A stretch of DNA of 64,000 nt, taken from NCBI GenBank assembly GCA_008692225.1, contig VICG01000012.1, forward strand, positions 1,116,001 through 1,180,000, given 5' to 3'. The stretch is from Monilinia fructicola. Taxonomy: Eukaryota; Ascomycota; Leotiomycetes; Helotiales; Sclerotiniaceae. Each line of letters opens with the position of its first letter. Within the stretch, counting starts at the first letter, position 1. The notes below the pieces were generated by a model. It was not told the origin of the DNA and did not search any database. It saw only the letters and a list, made by a program, of their open reading frames with translations. The position numbers were made by a program, and so were the translations under genes. Shown here in pieces: positions 60,441-64,000 of this stretch.

Positions 60441-61381
60441 ATGTCGAAAAGAAATAGCAATAATGCCGCAAATGGCGCAACAAAGGATTCAACAGTCGGT
60501 GGGCCGGGTATGCTTACCATTGCTTCCTTCATTAATTGCCCCTCCCTCTCTTCCGTCGATGGCTCGAATTCGGAAAACTGTAATGGATGCTAATGGGAAC
60601 TCTAGCTGAGGACAAACAAAAGAGGTTGTTGGAGAAGGATACGGGTCATTTCTCTATGATCAAGATGCTGCATCTTGCAGATTTGATCACAGAACTCAAT
60701 GGTAACGCTGCTCTTCGAACATTCTCCCGCATATGTATACTGATTCATGGATCCTAGGGTTCTGTGGTGTAATGTCTGTTTTCTCCTCCATGCGGTATTG
60801 TTTGGGCCCACACGATGCATATGGAAATCTATGGGCCGCTTTGGCTTTTATGCCTTTTGGGTTGTTTTTCGATTTCATGGATGGAAAGGTTGCGAGATGG
60901 AGAAAGAAGAGTAGTTTGATGGGTCAGGAATTGGATTCTTTGGCTGATTTGGTATTGTTCCCCATTGCTACTTCTACATATCTTTTTGACGATTCTAACA
61001 CTTGTACTCTAGGTATCCTTTGGCGTCTCACCCGCCGCCGCAGCCTTTGCCATCGGTCTCCGCACTCCCGTCGACCATCTCTTCCTCACCTTTTTCGTCC
61101 TTTGTGGTCTGACGCGTCTGGCTCGTTTCAACATTACCGTAGCCAATGTTCCCAAGGACGCAACTGGGAAGAGTAAATATTTTGAGGGCACACCTATTCC
61201 CACTTCCCTCTCCATTGCGGCTCTAATGGCGTACTGGGTATCCAAGGGATGGGTTTTAGACAACATACCTTTGGGAACAGTGGGTGCTGGTACGGTCTTT
61301 GAATTCCATCCTGTTGTGGGACTTTTTGTTCTTTGGGGTTGCATGATGACTAGTAAGACTATTCATATTCCCAAGCCATGA
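60441..61381 (+). CDS. CHO1: CDP-diacylglycerol-serine O-phosphatidyltransferase, four exons
   Basis: Makes phosphatidylserine from CDP-diacylglycerol and serine in the ER membrane. Exons 60441-60507, 60606-60701, 60758-60951 and 61013-61381 give 241 residues, slightly shorter than the yeast enzyme. The CDP-alcohol phosphatidyltransferase signature DG-x2-AR-x8-G-x3-D-x3-D is complete at about residues 96-118 ([15 protein letters not shown], then DSLAD). [17 protein letters not shown] precedes it and [14 protein letters not shown] follows directly after the splice, as in Cho1 proteins. Several membrane helices are evident ([38 protein letters not shown]). All introns are short with clean phases. 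Related transferases (inositol, glycerol phosphate) differ in the flanking segments, so serine specificity is likely. Confidence 0.92.
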
Positions 61382-62217
61382 TTGTCTGTTATGCTGGGAG
61401 CGCGACATGGCACATTGTTGGCAAAAGTAGCAGTGGAAGGAAACAAAGGGAATAAACATACCCGGCATGGTGGTAGGATGGAGATGATGTACGTATTATG
61501 ATACCTCGAAGTTCACGAACTGGCGCAATAAGCCTAATAACTGCATTCCTCTTTTCAAAATATATAAAAGTGATTCTCCGATCAATTCATGCGTTACATA
61601 ATCATGTATCTCTTTGGGTTATCTCTGCCTCAAATCCAATACTCCACTTCGCATAAGAAATCACCATCATCCCTAGCGAGTACCCAAATCGCAGAACTGA
61701 AGCAAGCAGAAACCTAGCTACTGAATTTAGCCGGAACAACCCCCAATTAAGACTCGTTTCATGGAATGCTTGCCCGTGATTTGTATTTCGCCATCAGACT
61801 TTAGAGATCTAGCTACATCGAATTGCAATGTATAGTCTTGCGGAAAGACGGCGTCGATGGAAGGTAAGTAGGATTAAACATTCATCTATTGTAGAATCCA
61901 ATGATTGGATTGGGATAATGAGAGGGGTATGGAACTAAAGGTACATGCATGGATGGATGATAGAGTGCGCAAGAGCCTTGCTGAGCCATCACCTTTGGCT
62001 GGGTGCCTGATTTCACTCTAGAGCGGGTTCCTCATGGTGAAATATGTATAACATGTTGCCCAACATTTCATATTTTTCATATCGTCCACCGACTTTATTG
62101 ACTATGAAAGTACAGTTTTTGCACAGAAGTTCGCAGCAGCCCAAGCCGTACCTACAAACATACCCTTAAAACGCCATATACCCAGGTTTGGTCTACTTTA
62201 GCCCTTTCTCCTTTCAT
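61382..62217. other. Convergent intergenic region
   Basis: 836 bases between the 3' ends of CHO1 and GAR1. Nothing beyond short shadow ORFs. Confidence 0.5.
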
Positions 62218-63061
62218 TTAACGTCCACCTCGGGAAAATCCTCCTCTCGAACCACCCCTCGCTCCACCTCGGGGAGTGAAACCGCCACCACCTCTAGAGA
62301 AGCCACCACCGCCTCCTCTGGAGAAGCCTCCACTGCCACCTCTTGGGGTAAAACCGCCTCTTCCTCCACGTGGTGCACCTCTTCCACCACCTCGTCCTCC
62401 TCTCACTGGTCCTCCTCTACCACCTCTGGCACCACCGGCTCTCTTTGGTTTTGGTGCTCCTGGAGGTGGCTTAGGCTTTGGAAGGAATTTCTCCAAAGGA
62501 AGAAGTTTGTCGCCGCCAATGAAAAATTTGTCGCCGGTCTTGAATGAAGTAGCTTGGATACCTTCGGTGGGCTTGATGGTGAAGTAGACTTGGTTGATGG
62601 GTCCGAGAATTTCATCGACTTTACCAATTGCGGTCTATGAATTGTTAATTGGGATATGCTCTTCAAACATCATGTAAATTAGGGAGATTCGCACCTTGTT
62701 CTCTAGGTAGATTGGCGCATTGAAGTAAGGAATTTTAGTGTTGATCGATTCGCAGACAATTTCTCCTTCACTGGCATGGAGGAAAGAACCCATAGCTATA
62801 TCCAATATTAGCAATTGACTCTGATAATTCGAATTGAAATGTGCGTACCAAATACATCTGCTGGAGGGCCATTGTCTCTTTGCTGGAAAACCGCCGCGTC
62901 CTATGATAAAATGTTAGCAATTGCGCACAATTGATCTTCTCAAATTCGCAAACAAATATTAACATACCTCCACCACGACCACCGAATCCTCCTCTACCAC
63001 CACCGAAACCAGCATTGGCGCCGGTACCACGACCGCCTCTAGATCCGCCTCGGAAAGACAT
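62218..63061 (-). CDS. GAR1: H/ACA snoRNP subunit GAR1, four exons, one homopolymer frameshift
   Basis: Nucleolar component of H/ACA RNPs that guide rRNA pseudouridylation. Exons 63061-62968, 62900-62849, 62795-62695 and 62634-62218. It has an N-terminal RGG domain ([12 protein letters not shown]), a core with [20 protein letters not shown] and [39 protein letters not shown], and a long C-terminal RGG domain ending GGFSRGGR. In exon 2 the coding-strand run TTTT at 62890-62887 is one base longer than the family frame allows. With three Ts the segment reads [18 protein letters not shown] and the whole gene is 221 codons. Because GAR1 is essential and otherwise perfect, a consensus error is the simplest explanation. 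The gene is divergent from ThrRS. Confidence 0.92.
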
Positions 63062-63217
63062 TGTATAATATTGTCGATTGTTTCGAGGGTGTTTTTGGCG
63101 TTATCGTTGGAGAGGTACAAAAATTAAAGCTCTCCAAAAAATTATTCCAAGCGAAAACTGGGTAGCGTGGAGCGAAAGCTGAGAGCGATTTTCATTGGCT
63201 GTTCATACATGAATGGC

Positions 63218-63224
63218 TGAGTCA
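63218..63224. promoter_or_regulatory. TGAGTCA, Gcn4/CPC1-type site
   Basis: An exact TGAGTCA within the 323-base divergent promoter of GAR1 and threonyl-tRNA synthetase. This is the consensus of the bZIP amino-acid-starvation regulator (Gcn4, CPC-1, CpcA), whose targets often include aminoacyl-tRNA synthetases. Binding is inferred from sequence only. Confidence 0.5.
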
Positions 63225-63279
63225 TCTGTAAAGCGCACGGTTCATGTAAAGAGCGGGCAAACGAATAATATATTCTGCT

Positions 63280-63286
63280 TGAGTCA
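63280..63286. promoter_or_regulatory. Second TGAGTCA site
   Basis: A second exact copy 62 bases from the first and 99 bases before the ThrRS start codon. Two exact 7-mers in so short a promoter are unlikely by chance. Confidence 0.5.
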
Positions 63287-63384
63287 TAAAAATATTATAT
63301 GATCTAAAAAGGACACCTCGAGTTGCATCTTGACTCCTCCTTTAGGTACAACGAAGTCGAGTAACAATCCTGCCTCCGAACGTC

Positions 63385-64000
63385 ATGGAGCAAGCAAAAG
63401 AGGTCGTAGATAAGGTGTCAGAGGGCATTAAAAACGTTGCCATTGGAGAAAAGAAGCCAAAAGCGCCTAAAGCACCAAAACCAAAGAAGGAAAAGGGAGG
63501 GGATAGTGGGGCAGATGCTGGACCTTTGGAGCTCAGCCCAGCACCAGAATTCATCGCTCATCGTATAGCGGTTTTCGACAGGTTGAAGGCCAAATACGAT
63601 GCCGAGATTGCTGCCAAACCAAGAGTACCTATCACCATTACTCTTGCCGATGGATCTGTCAAGGAGGGTATCGCTTGGGAAACCACACCGGCACAAATCG
63701 CAGAGGGAATCTCGAAGAGTCTTCTTAAGCGTACCGTCGTTGCAAAATTGAATGGGGACTCTGAACAGTTGTGGGATTTGGAGAGACCCTTGGAAAAGGA
63801 TTGCAAACTCGAGTTGCTTCCTTTTGAAAACGAGGAGGGGCGAAGAGTCTTTTGGCATTCTAGTGCTCACATCTTGGGTGAGGCTTCAGAGAGACGATTC
63901 GGTTGCAGTTTGTGTATTGGTCCCCCAATCGACAACGGCTTTTATTATGAAATGGGCCTACCAGATCAGGGATCAGTTACTGCGGATGACTGGCAGCCAT
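63385..64000 (+). CDS. THS1: Threonyl-tRNA synthetase, 5' part (runs off the window)
   Basis: Class II synthetase that charges tRNA-Thr. The frame from the ATG at 63385 is open to the end of the window (about 205 residues). It has a basic N-terminal extension rich in KPKAPKAPKPKKEK, the eukaryotic start of the domain (PEFIAHRIAVFDRLKAKYDA), a TGS domain (VPITITLADGSVKEG, then LLKRTVVAKLNGD) at about residues 80-145, and the start of the editing domain. That start has WHSSAHILGEASE with the HxxxH motif, and IGPPIDNGFYYEM. No intron seen so far. The catalytic core lies beyond the window. Confidence 0.95.
   Translation, partial: MEQAKEVVDKVSEGIKNVAIGEKKPKAPKAPKPKKEKGGDSGADAGPLELSPAPEFIAHRIAVFDRLKAKYDAEIAAKPRVPITITLADGSVKEGIAWETTPAQIAEGISKSLLKRTVVAKLNGDSEQLWDLERPLEKDCKLELLPFENEEGRRVFWHSSAHILGEASERRFGCSLCIGPPIDNGFYYEMGLPDQGSVTADDWQP

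Overview
This is a nuclear genome window from a filamentous ascomycete (Pezizomycotina). I think it is most likely a Leotiomycete, but that rank is a guess. The evidence is short GT-AG introns of about 50-70 bases with CTAAC/CTGAC-type branch points, fungal-specific proteins (BCK1 kinase, Ldb17/Dip1, a PTH11/SAT4-type rhodopsin-fold protein, kexin-type precursor repeats), and blocks of very AT-rich DNA with mutated repeat copies that look like repeat-induced point mutation (RIP). I recognised no tRNA, rRNA or CRISPR array.

Layout. 1-99 is the 3' end of an unidentified gene. 3.4-7.3 kb carries TAN1 and pyruvate decarboxylase, both on the minus strand. 7.3-10.7 kb is repeat-rich intergenic DNA. 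10.8-22.6 kb is a conserved block: the BCK1 MAPKKK, augmin subunit HAUS1, ER co-chaperone DNJ1 and the Arp2/3 regulator LDB17/dip1. 24.3-26.0 kb has an eight-exon 7TM rhodopsin-fold protein.

27.2-38.0 kb looks like a partly decayed secondary-metabolite locus. It holds a 3-beta-HSD-type reductase, two intact P450s of different families, a TIR transposable element, the relic of a repeat-bearing kexin-processed RiPP precursor (KR-x11-YTWS units, dikaritin/ustiloxin-like in layout), an SDR fragment and a broken FAD-linked oxidase. The RiPP relic is the most interesting object in the window.

38.0-44.8 kb is AT-rich and microsatellite-rich and contains a 1.0-kb element with inverted termini of about 240 bases. 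44.8-47.6 kb is an SLM1-type F-BAR/PH protein with an 8-base microexon. A RIP-like P450 relic lies near 50.3-50.9 kb. 51.6-53.0 kb is a Whi5/Nrm1-type G1/S repressor. After another AT-rich gap come a Metallopep/jacalin protein (56.7-59.6 kb), phosphatidylserine synthase (60.4-61.4 kb), and divergent GAR1 and threonyl-tRNA synthetase (62.2 kb to the end).

A technical pattern matters for use. SLM1, WHI5 and GAR1 each carry single-base, mostly +1, homopolymer frameshifts, while the other genes read cleanly. These look more like consensus errors than gene death, although only raw reads can decide. Exon boundaries are my own readings from splice signals and remembered family conservation; no alignment was run.
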